Shown: positions 16,889 through 26,097 of the stretch, one piece after another | How positions within the stretch are numbered: position 1 is the first letter of the stretch | How the letters are laid out: each line of letters opens with the position of its first letter | Assembly (NCBI GenBank): GCA_035258605.1 | Contig: DATFXD010000160.1 | Location: 1 to 64,000, forward strand | Direction of reading: 5' to 3' | Origin: AWTP1-13 sp035258605 | GTDB taxonomy: Bacteria; Pseudomonadota; Alphaproteobacteria; Rhizobiales; Hyphomicrobiaceae | DNA length: 64,000 nucleotides | Program-made: the position numbers and the translations under genes | Notes under the pieces: model-generated | The model's database searches: none | Told to the model about the DNA's origin: nothing | Seen by the model: the letters and a program-made list of their open reading frames with translations, nothing else

Positions 16889-17746
16889 ATGCCCCACCAG
16901 GTCCCGACCACCTTCCATCTGCACCTGATCTCGGACGCGACCGGCGAGACCTTGACCACCATGGCCAAGGCGGCAGCGGTGCAATACGCCCAGGTGCGGC
17001 CGATCGAGCACGTGCATCCCCTGGTGCGCACCAGCAAGCAGCTCGAGCGGGTTCTGAAAGAGGTGGAACAGGCGCCCGGCATCGTGCTCTATACCATCGT
17101 CAAACGCGAATTGATCGACGAGATCGAGCAGCGTTGCCGCGCCTTGAAGGTGCCCTCCTTGCACGTGCTCGAGCCGATCATGAAGGTGTTTGAGTCCTAC
17201 CTCGGCGCGCCGCAGACGCCCGTGGTCGCCGGCCAACACCTGGTCGACGCCGACTACTTCCGGCGCATCGATGCCCTGAATTTTGCCATGGCACACGATG
17301 ACGGCCAGCTGCCGGAGGATTTGAGCACCGCCGACATTATTATTCTGGGCGTGTCGCGCACGTCCAAAACGCCGACCAGCATCTATCTGGCGCAACGCGG
17401 CTACAAGACCGCCAATCTGCCGCTGGTGCCCGACATCGAGCTGCCGGCGGCGCTGACCGAGCCGCATACCGCGTTCGTCGTCGGCCTGGTCGCCAGCCCG
17501 GAACGCATCGCGGAAATACGACGCAATCGCGTGCAGCTGCTGGCCGACCGCAATCTCGACGACTACGTGGATCGTACCCGGATCGCCGCCGAGATCGCCC
17601 ATTCCAAGCGGTTGTGCCTGCGCCATGGCTGGCCGGTGATCGACGTCACCCGGCGATCGGTGGAGGAGACCGCTGCCGCCATCATCCGCCTGTTGCACGA
17701 TCGCCTGGAGCGGGCCGAGGTCGGGGCGGAGGGCAACGATGTCTAA
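16889..17746 (+). CDS. ppsR: PPDK/PEP synthase regulatory protein (PPSR, DUF299; RP001 homologue)
   Basis: Bifunctional serine/threonine kinase and pyrophosphorylase that switches pyruvate phosphate dikinase or PEP synthase off and on. The 285-residue protein begins with the family signature HLISDATGET and has the P-loop-like GVSRTSKTPTS at 154-164. The ATG at 16889 is used because the family start follows directly; the upstream open frame lies in the origin gap. It overlaps maf by eight bases, starting a ppsR-maf-aroE-coaE operon. Confidence 0.95.
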   Translation: MPHQVPTTFHLHLISDATGETLTTMAKAAAVQYAQVRPIEHVHPLVRTSKQLERVLKEVEQAPGIVLYTIVKRELIDEIEQRCRALKVPSLHVLEPIMKVFESYLGAPQTPVVAGQHLVDADYFRRIDALNFAMAHDDGQLPEDLSTADIIILGVSRTSKTPTSIYLAQRGYKTANLPLVPDIELPAALTEPHTAFVVGLVASPERIAEIRRNRVQLLADRNLDDYVDRTRIAAEIAHSKRLCLRHGWPVIDVTRRSVEETAAAIIRLLHDRLERAEVGAEGNDV

Positions 17747-18347
17747 GGCGCGGCCGCCCCTGCTGTTGGCGTCGGCGAGCCCCTACCGGCGCCAGCTGTT
17801 GCAGGCGGCCGGGCTTTGCTTCGAGGTCTGCCCGGCCGAGGTCGACGAGGCCGCGATCAAGGGCCGCCTCCGCCGGACCGGTACCGATGCCGGCGCGGTC
17901 GCCGCAGTGCTGGCGCGCACCAAGGCCGAGGCGGTCAGCGTCGGGCGTGCCGATGCCATCATCATCGGCGCCGATCAGGTGCTGTCGTGCGACGGGGAAC
18001 TGTTCGACAAGCCCGGTGACCTTGCCGGTGCGCGCCGGCAGCTGGAGCGCCTGCGCGGCCGCCGGCATCAGCTCCATAGCGCCGTTGCGCTTGCGGCCAA
18101 CAGCCAGCTGCTGTGGCAGCACACGGCGGTGGCCAGCCTCCTGATGCGGCCATTCAGCGATGCATTTCTTGACCACTATCTGACGGCGGTGGGGCCGGCG
18201 ATCACCACCAGCGTCGGCGGTTACCAGATCGAAGGCCTCGGCATCCAGCTCTTCGACGAGGTCGATGGCGATGGCGCCACCATTATCGGCCTGCCGCTCC
18301 TGCCGTTGCTGCGGGAACTGCGGCTGCGCGGACTGATTGCGGCATGA
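17739..18347 (+). CDS. maf: Maf family nucleotide pyrophosphatase
   Basis: Maf/HAM1-fold enzyme expected to hydrolyse non-canonical or canonical nucleoside triphosphates as house-cleaning. The N-terminal signature LLLASASPYRRQLL and the IIGADQVLSCDG segment are present. It has 202 residues, the normal length. Its start overlaps ppsR by eight bases and its stop overlaps the aroE start by four (ATGA), so coupling along the operon is likely. The YhdE or YceF subtype is not resolved. Confidence 0.93.
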   Translation: MSKARPPLLLASASPYRRQLLQAAGLCFEVCPAEVDEAAIKGRLRRTGTDAGAVAAVLARTKAEAVSVGRADAIIIGADQVLSCDGELFDKPGDLAGARRQLERLRGRRHQLHSAVALAANSQLLWQHTAVASLLMRPFSDAFLDHYLTAVGPAITTSVGGYQIEGLGIQLFDEVDGDGATIIGLPLLPLLRELRLRGLIAA

Positions 18348-19180
18348 GCAAGGCTTGCATCATCGGCTGGCCGGTGGCGCATTCGCGCTCACCGCTGATC
18401 CACGGCTACTGGCTGCGGCGGTATGCAATCGACGGCAGCTACGGCAAGCAGCCGGTGCCGCCGGGCGAGGTCGCAGCGTTTCTCGATCGCCTGCGGGCGC
18501 AGGGCTTTGTCGGTTGCAACGTCACCGTGCCACACAAGGAGGCGGCGCTTGCGGCCGCCCGGCGCCAATCCCCGGCGGCGCGGGCGGTCGGGGCCGCCAA
18601 CACGCTGTGGTATGAGGAGGGAGAGCTGGCCTGCGACAACACCGATGCCGCCGGCTTCATGAGCCATCTGGCGGCGGCGGCGCCGGCCTTCAAGCCGGAG
18701 GCGTGCGCGCGTGCCTGTGTGTTGGGCGCCGGCGGCGCGGCGCGTGCCGTGATCTATGCCTTGCTCGGTGCCGGGGTCAAATCGGTGGCGCTCGTCAACC
18801 GCACGCCGGCACGTGCCGACCGGGTCGCCGCCTTCTTTGGGCCGCGGGTCAAGGCCTATGCCTGGTCCGATGCCAACGCTTGCGCGCGCGAGGCCCAGAT
18901 CCTCGTCAACGCCACGACCTTGGGTATGCACGGCACGCAGCCGGGTCTTGAGATCGATCTGACCGGGCTCGAGGCCGGTTCGGTGGTGGCCGACCTCGTC
19001 TACGTGCCGCTGGTGACGCCGCTGCTGGCGGCCGCCAAGGCGCGCGGCCTCGTTGCCGTCGATGGCCTTGGCATGCTGTTGCACCAGGCGGTGCCCGGGT
19101 TCGAGAAATGGTTCGGCGTGCGCCCCGAGGTGACGGCGGAGTTGCGTGCCGTGTTGATCGCCGACATCGAGCGCCACTGA
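18344..19180 (+). CDS. aroE: Shikimate dehydrogenase
   Basis: NADPH-dependent reduction of 3-dehydroshikimate to shikimate in aromatic amino acid synthesis. The 278-residue protein shows the shikimate-binding opening WPVAHSRSPLIH, the catalytic lysine and its neighbours in NVTVPHKEAAL, CDNTDAAGF, and the nucleotide-binding GAGGAARAVIYAL. It starts four bases inside maf and its TGA overlaps the coaE ATG by one base. Confidence 0.97.
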   Translation: MSKACIIGWPVAHSRSPLIHGYWLRRYAIDGSYGKQPVPPGEVAAFLDRLRAQGFVGCNVTVPHKEAALAAARRQSPAARAVGAANTLWYEEGELACDNTDAAGFMSHLAAAAPAFKPEACARACVLGAGGAARAVIYALLGAGVKSVALVNRTPARADRVAAFFGPRVKAYAWSDANACAREAQILVNATTLGMHGTQPGLEIDLTGLEAGSVVADLVYVPLVTPLLAAAKARGLVAVDGLGMLLHQAVPGFEKWFGVRPEVTAELRAVLIADIERH

Positions 19181-19794
19181 TGCTGGTCGTCGGCCTCACC
19201 GGTTCGATCGGCATGGGCAAATCGACGGTTGCCGCGCGTCTGCGCGACTTGGGTATCGCCGTGTTCGATGCCGATGCGGAGGTGCACCGGCTCTATCAAG
19301 GTCCCGCGGTGAGCGTCATCGAAGCGGCATTCCCGGGTACGACCGACGGCGGCACTGTCGACCGGCAGAAGCTGTCGCAGGCGCTGCTCGCCAGCCCGGC
19401 GGATTTTGCCCGCCTGGAAGCGATCGTGCACCCGCTCGTGGTCGCGGCCGAGCGCGCCTTTCTCAAGGCGCAAGCCGCGCGCGGCGGCAAGCTGGCGGTG
19501 CTGGAAGTACCGCTGTTATTGGAAAGCGGCCGGCAACCGCGGGTCGATGCCATCATCGTCGTCACCACCAGTGCCGAACTGCAGCGCCAGCGCGTCATGC
19601 GCCGCGCCGGCATGACCACGGCCAAGCTTGAGCAGGTGCTGCAGCGGCAGCTGCCCGACGCCGAGAAGCGGGCGCGCGCCGACTATGTCGTCGACACCAG
19701 CGGCTCTTTTGCCGAGACCGAGGCCCAGGTCGATCGGATCGTCGAATCACTGCAGGATCGGCCGGCGCGCGCATTTGCGCGGTATTGGGCGTAA
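19180..19794 (+). CDS. coaE: Dephospho-CoA kinase
   Basis: Phosphorylates dephospho-CoA, the last step of coenzyme A synthesis. The P-loop GLTGSIGMGKST is at 5-16, followed by FDADAEVHRLY and the conserved LEVPLLLESG lid region. The ATG at 19180 gives 204 residues and overlaps the aroE stop by one base; longer in-frame starts would run inside aroE. It shares a pathway with coaA at 2.3 kb. Confidence 0.97.
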   Translation: MLVVGLTGSIGMGKSTVAARLRDLGIAVFDADAEVHRLYQGPAVSVIEAAFPGTTDGGTVDRQKLSQALLASPADFARLEAIVHPLVVAAERAFLKAQAARGGKLAVLEVPLLLESGRQPRVDAIIVVTTSAELQRQRVMRRAGMTTAKLEQVLQRQLPDAEKRARADYVVDTSGSFAETEAQVDRIVESLQDRPARAFARYWA

Positions 19795-19825
19795 GCCTTG
19801 CGCGTCGACGGTGGTGGGGGGCAAC

Positions 19826-20527
19826 ATGCTGCGCGAGATTGTGATCGACACCGAAACCACCGGCCTCGATGCGCTAAATGGCGATCGCCTGATCGAAATC
19901 GGTTGCGTCGAGATCATCAATCGCATTCCGACCGGCCGGGAGTTTCACGTCTATCTCAACCCGGACCGCGAGGTTAATCGCGAGGCGGCCGAGGTGCATG
20001 GCCTCAGCACTCAGTTCTTGGCCGATAAGCCGCGGTTCAAGGATGTGGCCCAAGAGTTGTTGGCCTTCCTCGGCGAGGCGCCGCTGGTGGCCCACAACGC
20101 CAGCTTCGATCTGGGCTTCCTCAACGCCGAGCTTGCCCGCCTGTCACAGCCGCCGTTGGCCGCCGAACGCATGGTCGACACCTTGTTATTGGCGCGGCGC
20201 AAGCATCCGGCTGGCCCCAACAGCCTCGACGCCCTGTGCAAGCGTTACGGCATCGACAATTCGGCGCGGGCTTTGCACGGCGCGCTGCTCGATTCGCTGC
20301 TGCTTGCCGCGGTCTATGTGGAGTTGCTGGGTGAACGACAGGCGACCTTGGGGTTTGACGTGTCCGAGCTTGGCGACCAGCCAAGCCGCAGCCCCGCCAA
20401 GCTGGCGGCCCAACGCCCGGTGCCGCTCCCACCGCGCCTCACGGCGGAGGAGGAAGGGGCGCATCTGCGGTTCGTCAAGACGCTCGGGTCCAACCCGCTG
20501 TGGCTCGGCTACCTGGCGGTAACCTGA
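19826..20527 (+). CDS. dnaQ: DNA polymerase III epsilon subunit (3'-5' proofreading exonuclease)
   Basis: Proofreading subunit of the replicative polymerase. The 233-residue protein contains Exo I IDTETTGLD with D8 and E10, Exo II AHNASFDLGFLN and Exo III with the HxxxxD pattern (HGALLDSLLL). The tail after residue 175 is the likely alpha-subunit-binding region. The ATG at 19826 follows GGTGGGGGGCAAC; a much longer frame lies inside coaE and is rejected. Confidence 0.95.
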   Translation: MLREIVIDTETTGLDALNGDRLIEIGCVEIINRIPTGREFHVYLNPDREVNREAAEVHGLSTQFLADKPRFKDVAQELLAFLGEAPLVAHNASFDLGFLNAELARLSQPPLAAERMVDTLLLARRKHPAGPNSLDALCKRYGIDNSARALHGALLDSLLLAAVYVELLGERQATLGFDVSELGDQPSRSPAKLAAQRPVPLPPRLTAEEEGAHLRFVKTLGSNPLWLGYLAVT

Positions 20528-20573
20528 GCACCGGCCCGCGCCAGGGGCTGGGAGCCAGATGCGGCGGCCAGCC

Positions 20574-21074
20574 TCAATTGGTGTTGGCCTGCTGGCCTTC
20601 CTTTTCCTTTTGTTTGCGGGCGATGAATAGGCTGGCGAAGTCGATCGGGTCGAGCAACAGCGGCGGGAAGCCGCCCTCGCGGGTGATGTCCGACACCAGG
20701 CGGCGCAAAAACGGGAACAGCAGGGCCGGGCAATTTACCAATAGGAAGGGCTCAAGGGAGTCCTCCGGCATGCCCTCGATCTGGAACAGACCGGCGTAGG
20801 ACAGCTCCATGTCATAGATGACGGCGTCATTGCTGGTGGCTTCGGCCTTGAAATGAATGGTGCTCTCGTAGGCCTTGTCACCCAATTTGGCGGCGTTGAC
20901 GTTGACCTCGACGCGCAGGTTGGGCTTTTCGGGGGGGCTGGTCAAAAGTTTGTCGACGTTGGGGTTCTCGAACGACAAATCCTTGATGTATTGGCCCCCG
21001 ACGCGCACCTGGACCGATTGACCGGCAGCGGCCCCCGCGGGCTTGCCGTCGCCGGCATTTTCAGTTTCAGCCAT
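20574..21074 (-). CDS. secB: Protein-export chaperone SecB
   Basis: Tetrameric cytoplasmic chaperone that keeps preproteins unfolded for SecA. The 166-residue protein has the family segments YIKDLSFENPN and the long NCPALLFPFLRRLVSDITREGGFPPLLLDPIDF. The ATG at 21074 is preceded by GGAGGGAAC. It faces dnaQ convergently and is divergent from the Tim44-like gene, an arrangement conserved near alphaproteobacterial origins. The fxsA gene often found between them is not seen here. Confidence 0.97.
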   Translation of the reverse strand: MAETENAGDGKPAGAAAGQSVQVRVGGQYIKDLSFENPNVDKLLTSPPEKPNLRVEVNVNAAKLGDKAYESTIHFKAEATSNDAVIYDMELSYAGLFQIEGMPEDSLEPFLLVNCPALLFPFLRRLVSDITREGGFPPLLLDPIDFASLFIARKQKEKEGQQANTN

Positions 21075-21372
21075 GATTTGTTCCCTCCAGGTTGCCGTCG
21101 TGATGGGCGGCGCGCGAGCCACGGGGCATCAACCGGCGCCCGGTCAAGCCGCCGTCGTCCTTTCACCGCCCTGACAGCATGCAGGGACACCCTCGTCAAG
21201 GGCGCGATCGTCGAAAGGCCGAGCCTGGTTGGCTTCAACCCCGCAATGGCCTAAGATTTGATCGCGGCAGCGGGAACTTGGCGCTTCACCGGAACCGGGG
21301 GGCCGGGTCTGGTTGTCGCAGGCCTGGCAACCTACATGAGCGGGTTGAGGCGCTGGCTCGAAAGCTTTGGCA
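21075..21372. other. Divergent secB / Tim44 promoter region
   Basis: About 300 bases between the starts of secB and the Tim44-like gene. It must carry both promoters, but I could not identify a convincing -35/-10 pair or a small gene. Confidence 0.5.
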
Positions 21373-22119
21373 ATGGATGGCAAAATCGACGCGGTAACCC
21401 TTATTTTCCTCGTCTTGGCGGTGGTGGTTTTCCTCAAGCTGCGCAGTGTGCTCGGGCGGCGGACGGGGCAAGAAGAATCGCGCATTGAGCGTTATCGGGC
21501 GCAGCGGGAGGCCAGCCAGCGCAACGGCAAGGTGCCGGCGCAGGAGAAAGTGGTCACCTTGCCGCGGCGCGAGCGCGATGAGTATGAAACCGCGCCCATG
21601 GCCGATAACAGCAAGGTGCGCAGCGATCTGGAGGAGCGCGTCAAGGGTCTCGCCGGCGACAATACCAGCATCGCCACCGGCCTGCTGGCGATCGTCGATG
21701 CCGATCCCAGCTTTGACCCCGATCAGTTCCTCAAGGGCGCGCGGGCGGCCTACGAGATCATCGTAACGGCATTTGCCGAGGGCAACCGCAAAACGCTGAA
21801 GGACCTGCTCAGCCGCGATGTGCACGACGGCTTCGTCGGTGCCATTGCCGAGCGCGAATCCCGCGGCGAGCAGGTCGATCAAAGCTTTGTCGGCATCAAG
21901 GGGGCAGACATCGTCGAGGCCGAGCTCAAGAGCGGCGTGGCCCAGGTCACCGTCAAATTCGTGAGCGAATTGATCTCCGCCACCCGCGATCGGGCCGGCG
22001 AGGTGATCACCGGCGACCCCAAGCGCATCAAAGAAGTGACGGACATTTGGACCTTTGCCCGCGAGGTCAGCTCGCGCAATCCGAACTGGAAATTGATCGC
22101 CACCCAAGCCGCAAATTAG
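21373..22119 (+). CDS. Tim44-like domain protein
   Basis: A 248-residue membrane-associated protein. An N-terminal hydrophobic segment of about 20 residues (AVTLIFLVLAVVVFLKLRSV) is followed by a charged linker and a C-terminal Tim44/MBA1-type domain from about residue 100 (FAEGNRKTLKDLLSRDVHDGF, TRDRAGEVITGDPKRIKEVTDIWTF). The alphaproteobacterial family is related to the mitochondrial import motor subunit Tim44; its bacterial role is not settled. ATG 21373 is used rather than the TTG two codons upstream. It is followed by mltA. Confidence 0.92.
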   Translation: MDGKIDAVTLIFLVLAVVVFLKLRSVLGRRTGQEESRIERYRAQREASQRNGKVPAQEKVVTLPRRERDEYETAPMADNSKVRSDLEERVKGLAGDNTSIATGLLAIVDADPSFDPDQFLKGARAAYEIIVTAFAEGNRKTLKDLLSRDVHDGFVGAIAERESRGEQVDQSFVGIKGADIVEAELKSGVAQVTVKFVSELISATRDRAGEVITGDPKRIKEVTDIWTFAREVSSRNPNWKLIATQAAN

Positions 22120-22170
22120 CCGCAACCGAGAGGCAGGCAGGGGGCAGTTGCGATTGGGGGACATGCGCGC

Positions 22171-23442
22171 TTGCGGACCTTGGGGAGCTCTCGACGTTGG
22201 AGGCTCGTGGTCGCCTCTGTGCTGGCCGGCCTGGCGGCGCCGGTCGAGGCGGCCCCCAACCAGAAGCAGTCGGGCGCCGGCATGAAAGCGGGATCGGTCG
22301 CATACCAGCCGCTCAGCTATTCGGAAATCCCCGGCTGGGAGCGGGATGATCACGCCGCGGCGCTGAAGGCGTTCCAGAAATCCTGCGAGCGCGTGCTGGC
22401 GGCCGCGCGCGAGCGCACCAGCGCCGACAAGCTCGCGCCGCCACCACCGGGGCTGATCGAGGCGTGCACGGCGGCGCAGAAGCTGCCGGCCGCGGTCGGC
22501 AAAACCCAGGCGAAGCTGTTTTTTGAACGCCACTTTGTGCCGAACCGGCTCAGCCATGCCGGACCGCAAGGCCTGGTCACGGGCTATTACGAGCCCCTGA
22601 TCGAGGGATCGCGCAAGCCCGAAGGTCGGTTTCAGACGCCGACCTACCGGCGGCCGCCGGACCTCGTCAATTTGGTCGACGAGACCGAGCGGGCGGTCAG
22701 CGGCCAAACGCTCACGCATGCGCGCAAGACCGAAAAGGGCATCGAACCCTATTTCACCCGTGCCGAAATCGATGGCGGCTCGCTCAAGGGCAAGGGTTTG
22801 GAGCTCGTCTATGTCGCCGATCCGGTCGACCTGTTCTTCATGCAGATCCAGGGTTCGGGTCGCGTCAAGCTCACCGATGGCTCGATCATTCGCCTGCACT
22901 ATGATGGCAAGAACGGCCATCCCTATAGTTCGATCGGGCGCTATCTGATTGAAAAGGGCATCCTAGCCGCCGACAAGATGTCGCTTTCCGCCCTGTCAAA
23001 TTGGCTGAAAGCCGATCCCGAGCGCGGCAAGAAAATCATGTGGCAGAACGCCTCCTACGTGTTTTTCCGCGAGCTCAAAGGCAGCGAGGCCGGCGCCGCC
23101 CGCGGCGCCATGAATGCGCCGCTGACCGCAGGCCGCAGCCTTGCCGTCGATACCGCCTTCCACGTGCTGGGGTCGCCGATCTTTGTCAACGGCAGCGACA
23201 TGTTGCACGTCGACAAGTCCGGGTCGTTCAATCGGCTGATGATTGCCCAAGACGTTGGCTCGGCCATCCGCGGCCCGGAGCGCGGCGACATTTACTTCGG
23301 CTCCGGGGACGCGGCTGGGCGCCTTGCCGGCGTCACCAAGCACGCCGCCAAGTTCATCGTGCTGTTGCCAAAGTCACCTTCCGCCGAGGCTGAAACGGCG
23401 CCGAGCTTCGGCTTGACCACCGTGGTCAAGACCCGGCGATGA
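22171..23442 (+). CDS. mltA: Membrane-bound lytic murein transglycosylase A
   Basis: Cleaves peptidoglycan to 1,6-anhydromuropeptides in the periplasm. The protein has a probable signal sequence (about 1-28, VVASVLAGLAAPVEA), the MltA domain with GYYEP at about 145 and the C-terminal 3D domain (YSSIGRYL, MQIQGSGR). No ATG precedes the signal sequence in frame, so the TTG at 22171 is taken as start; this is the least certain point. It overlaps the smr-domain gene by four bases. Confidence 0.92.
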   Translation: MRTLGSSRRWRLVVASVLAGLAAPVEAAPNQKQSGAGMKAGSVAYQPLSYSEIPGWERDDHAAALKAFQKSCERVLAAARERTSADKLAPPPPGLIEACTAAQKLPAAVGKTQAKLFFERHFVPNRLSHAGPQGLVTGYYEPLIEGSRKPEGRFQTPTYRRPPDLVNLVDETERAVSGQTLTHARKTEKGIEPYFTRAEIDGGSLKGKGLELVYVADPVDLFFMQIQGSGRVKLTDGSIIRLHYDGKNGHPYSSIGRYLIEKGILAADKMSLSALSNWLKADPERGKKIMWQNASYVFFRELKGSEAGAARGAMNAPLTAGRSLAVDTAFHVLGSPIFVNGSDMLHVDKSGSFNRLMIAQDVGSAIRGPERGDIYFGSGDAAGRLAGVTKHAAKFIVLLPKSPSAEAETAPSFGLTTVVKTRR

Positions 23443-24044
23443 TGCCGGCGGGACGTCGATCGGGGCGGGCGGGCCGCGTCGTCACCGACGATGAGGCTGA
23501 ACTTTGGGCCGCGGCGACGCGCTCGCTCGAGCGCGTCCACGGCAAGCCGCGGGTCGGGTCCGCGGCAAGCGCTGCTGCCCCGCCCGGGGAGGCTCCAGCG
23601 CGGCGCCACGATGCCCCCGAGCCGCGACCGCAGCGCCCGGCCGGCGGTCCGGTCAAGACCGGTGGCGCGGCACCGCTGACGGCGCTCGACCGCCGGCAGG
23701 CGCGGCGCCTCGGAGCCGGCAAGGCCGAGATCGATGATCGCATCGACCTGCACGGCCTGCGCCAGGCCGAGGCGCACGCCAGACTGCGGGCGTTTCTTCA
23801 TCGTGCCTACGCCAAGGGGTTCAAGATCGTGCTGGTGATCACCGGCAAGGGCGCGCCGGCCGACGACGCCGATCACCTGCGCGCTGCCATGGGCGAGCGC
23901 CAGCCAGGGGTGCTGCGCCGCAACGTGCCGTTGTGGCTGGCGCAACCCGAGCTCAGCCCGATCGTGCTCAGCTACGGCGCCGCCGGCAACCGGCATGGCG
24001 GCAGCGGCGCCTTCTACGTGCGTTTGCGCAAAGCCAAGCGCTGA
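23439..24044 (+). CDS. Smr/MutS2-domain protein
   Basis: A 201-residue protein with a proline/alanine-rich N-terminal half and a C-terminal Smr domain (about 110-195). The Smr motifs are DLHGLRQAEAHARLRAFL and VITGKG, ending with YGAAGNRHGGSGAFYVRLRK. Smr domains have nicking-endonuclease or RNA-cleavage activity in some proteins; the role of this stand-alone form is unknown. Its start overlaps mltA (ATGA), and the mltA-smr pair is conserved. Confidence 0.92.
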   Translation: MMPAGRRSGRAGRVVTDDEAELWAAATRSLERVHGKPRVGSAASAAAPPGEAPARRHDAPEPRPQRPAGGPVKTGGAAPLTALDRRQARRLGAGKAEIDDRIDLHGLRQAEAHARLRAFLHRAYAKGFKIVLVITGKGAPADDADHLRAAMGERQPGVLRRNVPLWLAQPELSPIVLSYGAAGNRHGGSGAFYVRLRKAKR

Positions 24045-24056
24045 CCCTCAATCGGC

Positions 24057-24593
24057 TCAATTGCGCTGGCGCGAGACGTTGGGCACATAACCTTCCGGCC
24101 CGCCTTCGTGCAAAGGCCGCGCGGCAAAACGCCCGAGCACCCGCATCCGGTCGTACATGACGATCGCCCCGGCCATCGCCAGATTGATCGAGAAGTTGCA
24201 CGGGATGCGCACCACATAGTCGCACCGCGCGAGCACCGCATCCGATAAGGCGCCGCGCTCCGGTCCCAGCACATAGGCGGCACGCAACGGATGCTGAAAC
24301 GACGGCAGATCAATCGCCCGGTCCGCCAGCTCGACGCCGACCAGACGGCAGCCCTGCGGCAGCACCAGTTCGGCAATGCTCGCAACATTGTAGTGGGGCA
24401 GATGGTGGGTGCCCTTCGAGGTGTCGGAGCGCGCCTCCAGCGCCTGGTAGGCGGCGCCGATGGTGAAGGTAAAGCTGGCGCCAAATCCGTGCGCGGAGCG
24501 CAACAGATTGCCGAGGTTCAAAGCCTTGGAGATGCGCTCGGCGCCGATCGCAAAGTAGCCGCGGGCCGGCAGCGTTGGGAGGGGCTGGTGCAT
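24057..24593 (-). CDS. TrmH/SpoU family RNA methyltransferase
   Basis: Small SPOUT methyltransferase of 178 residues. The knot signatures are ALNLGNLLRSAHGFGA (motif 1), YVLGPERGALSDAVLARCDYVVRIP (motif 2) and NFSINLAMAGAIVMYDR (motif 3). The target is probably 2'-O-ribose in tRNA or rRNA, but the position cannot be assigned. It is convergent with the smr-domain gene with 12 bases between. Confidence 0.92.
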   Translation of the reverse strand: MHQPLPTLPARGYFAIGAERISKALNLGNLLRSAHGFGASFTFTIGAAYQALEARSDTSKGTHHLPHYNVASIAELVLPQGCRLVGVELADRAIDLPSFQHPLRAAYVLGPERGALSDAVLARCDYVVRIPCNFSINLAMAGAIVMYDRMRVLGRFAARPLHEGGPEGYVPNVSRQRN

Positions 24594-25175
24594 TTAGGGG
24601 ACCCTGTCCATCAGCCTTGTAAGCCGAGGCGAGTTCCGCGACAAGTTGCCGGCGGCTTTGGCGTGGCATGGCACACCTTGCCACCACCGCGACCATGGCA
24701 ACGCTGGCCAATCCGCTGCTGCAACGGGCGGGCACCAAAACATGCCGCTGGCGGCCGGCTCGTCGCCGGCGATCTCGGGGCAATCGTCGCACGAGCCCGC
24801 TTGCGCGCCCATCCCGATCGCCGCATTGCCTGGAGATCTCCGACGAGACCTGATCACGATGGCGGCGATCCCGGCCATCGCCTACTTCAGTGTGCTGATC
24901 ATGCGGGGCAATGCCGCCAACGCTGCTGGGCTTTACCGTCCGGGGCCGGGTATTGCGCACGTGCACGGCAGTGGCGAGCATTGGTGATGGCCACCGACGT
25001 CTCGCTCGCGTTTTCCGCCGCTGGTGGCGGCCGCGCTCGGTCTGGCCCACCTCAAGCTTTCCTCTGCGCGCCGCCAATGCCTTTGTGCTTGCAGCCACGG
25101 CAGCGCTGATGCAATGGATGTGGCGCGCGCCCCCGCGGGCAAGCGCGTCCTGCGTCACGCGTTGGAGTGGTTGCC
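24594..25175. other. Gap without a supported gene
   Basis: Some 580 bases between the TrmH-type gene and the SDR. Hydrophobic peptide stretches appear in different + frames (for example ITMAAIPAIAYFSVLIM near 24860 and AANAFVLAATAALMQWM near 25075) but stops and frame changes interrupt them. It could be a decayed membrane-protein gene; I cannot name it. Confidence 0.4.
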
Positions 25176-25961
25176 ATGCAGCTCAACAACAGCATCGCCG
25201 CCGTCGTCACCGGCGGGGCGTCCGGTTTGGGAGCTGCCACCGCCCGGGCGCTGGCGGCGAAAGGCGTCAAGGTCGCCGTGCTCGATGTCAATGCCGAGGC
25301 CGGCGAGCGCACTGCCAAGGAGCTTGGCGGCGTGTTTGCCGCCTGCGACGTCACCAGCGAGGCCAGTGTCGATCAGGCGCTGGCGGCGGCACGGCAGGCG
25401 CACGGACAAGAACGCATCCTCGTCAATTGTGCCGGTATTGGCATTGCCAAGCGCATTTCCCGCCGCAGCAAGGACAGCACGGCCATCGAGCCGCACGACC
25501 TCGCCAGTTTCAAGAAGGTGATCGAGGTCAATCTGATCGGCACCTTTTTGATGATGTCGAGGTCGGCGATTGGCATGCAGGCAACCGCTGCCAGCAACCA
25601 GGATGGCGAGCGCGGTGTGATGATTTTGACCTCGTCGGTGGCGGCCCAGGACGGCCAGATCGGCCAGGTCGCCTACTCGGCATCCAAGGGCGGCGTCGCC
25701 GCCATGACCTTGCCGGTGGCACGCGACTTGTCGCGCGACGGCATTCGCGTCGTCACCATCATGCCGGGTCTGTTCCTGACGCCGATGTTTGCCGGCCTGT
25801 CGGAAGAGGCGCAGCGATCGCTGGCGGCCTCAGTGCCATTTCCCTCGCGGCTCGGTCATCCGGATGAGTACGCGGCGCTGGCCGTACACATCTGCGAAAA
25901 TCCCATGCTCAACGGCGAATGCATCCGGCTTGACGGCTCGCTGCGCATGGCGCCGCGCTAG
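25176..25961 (+). CDS. SDR family dehydrogenase (3-hydroxyacyl-CoA dehydrogenase type 2-like)
   Basis: Short-chain dehydrogenase of 261 residues with a classical Rossmann fold: TGGASGLG near the start, NCAGIGIAKR, catalytic Ser in TSSVAAQDG and YSASK with the Tyr/Lys pair. The overall pattern (DVTSEASVDQAL, RDGIRVVTIMPGLFLTPM) resembles HSD17B10-type 3-hydroxyacyl-CoA dehydrogenases, so a role in fatty-acid or branched-chain amino acid breakdown is likely but inferred. ATG 25176 has GGAG eight bases upstream. Confidence 0.88.
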   Translation: MQLNNSIAAVVTGGASGLGAATARALAAKGVKVAVLDVNAEAGERTAKELGGVFAACDVTSEASVDQALAAARQAHGQERILVNCAGIGIAKRISRRSKDSTAIEPHDLASFKKVIEVNLIGTFLMMSRSAIGMQATAASNQDGERGVMILTSSVAAQDGQIGQVAYSASKGGVAAMTLPVARDLSRDGIRVVTIMPGLFLTPMFAGLSEEAQRSLAASVPFPSRLGHPDEYAALAVHICENPMLNGECIRLDGSLRMAPR

Positions 25962-26097
25962 GCGGCGCAGCCTGCCTCCCAGGTCGCATTCAGACAAAAT
26001 TGGCAAACGTCCCGCATAAAGACGGGGAGGCTGCGCCGAACGTTGGCCACCGCCCGGCGCTCCGCCGATGTGCCCCGCCCGCTGGGAGCGCTCGCTC

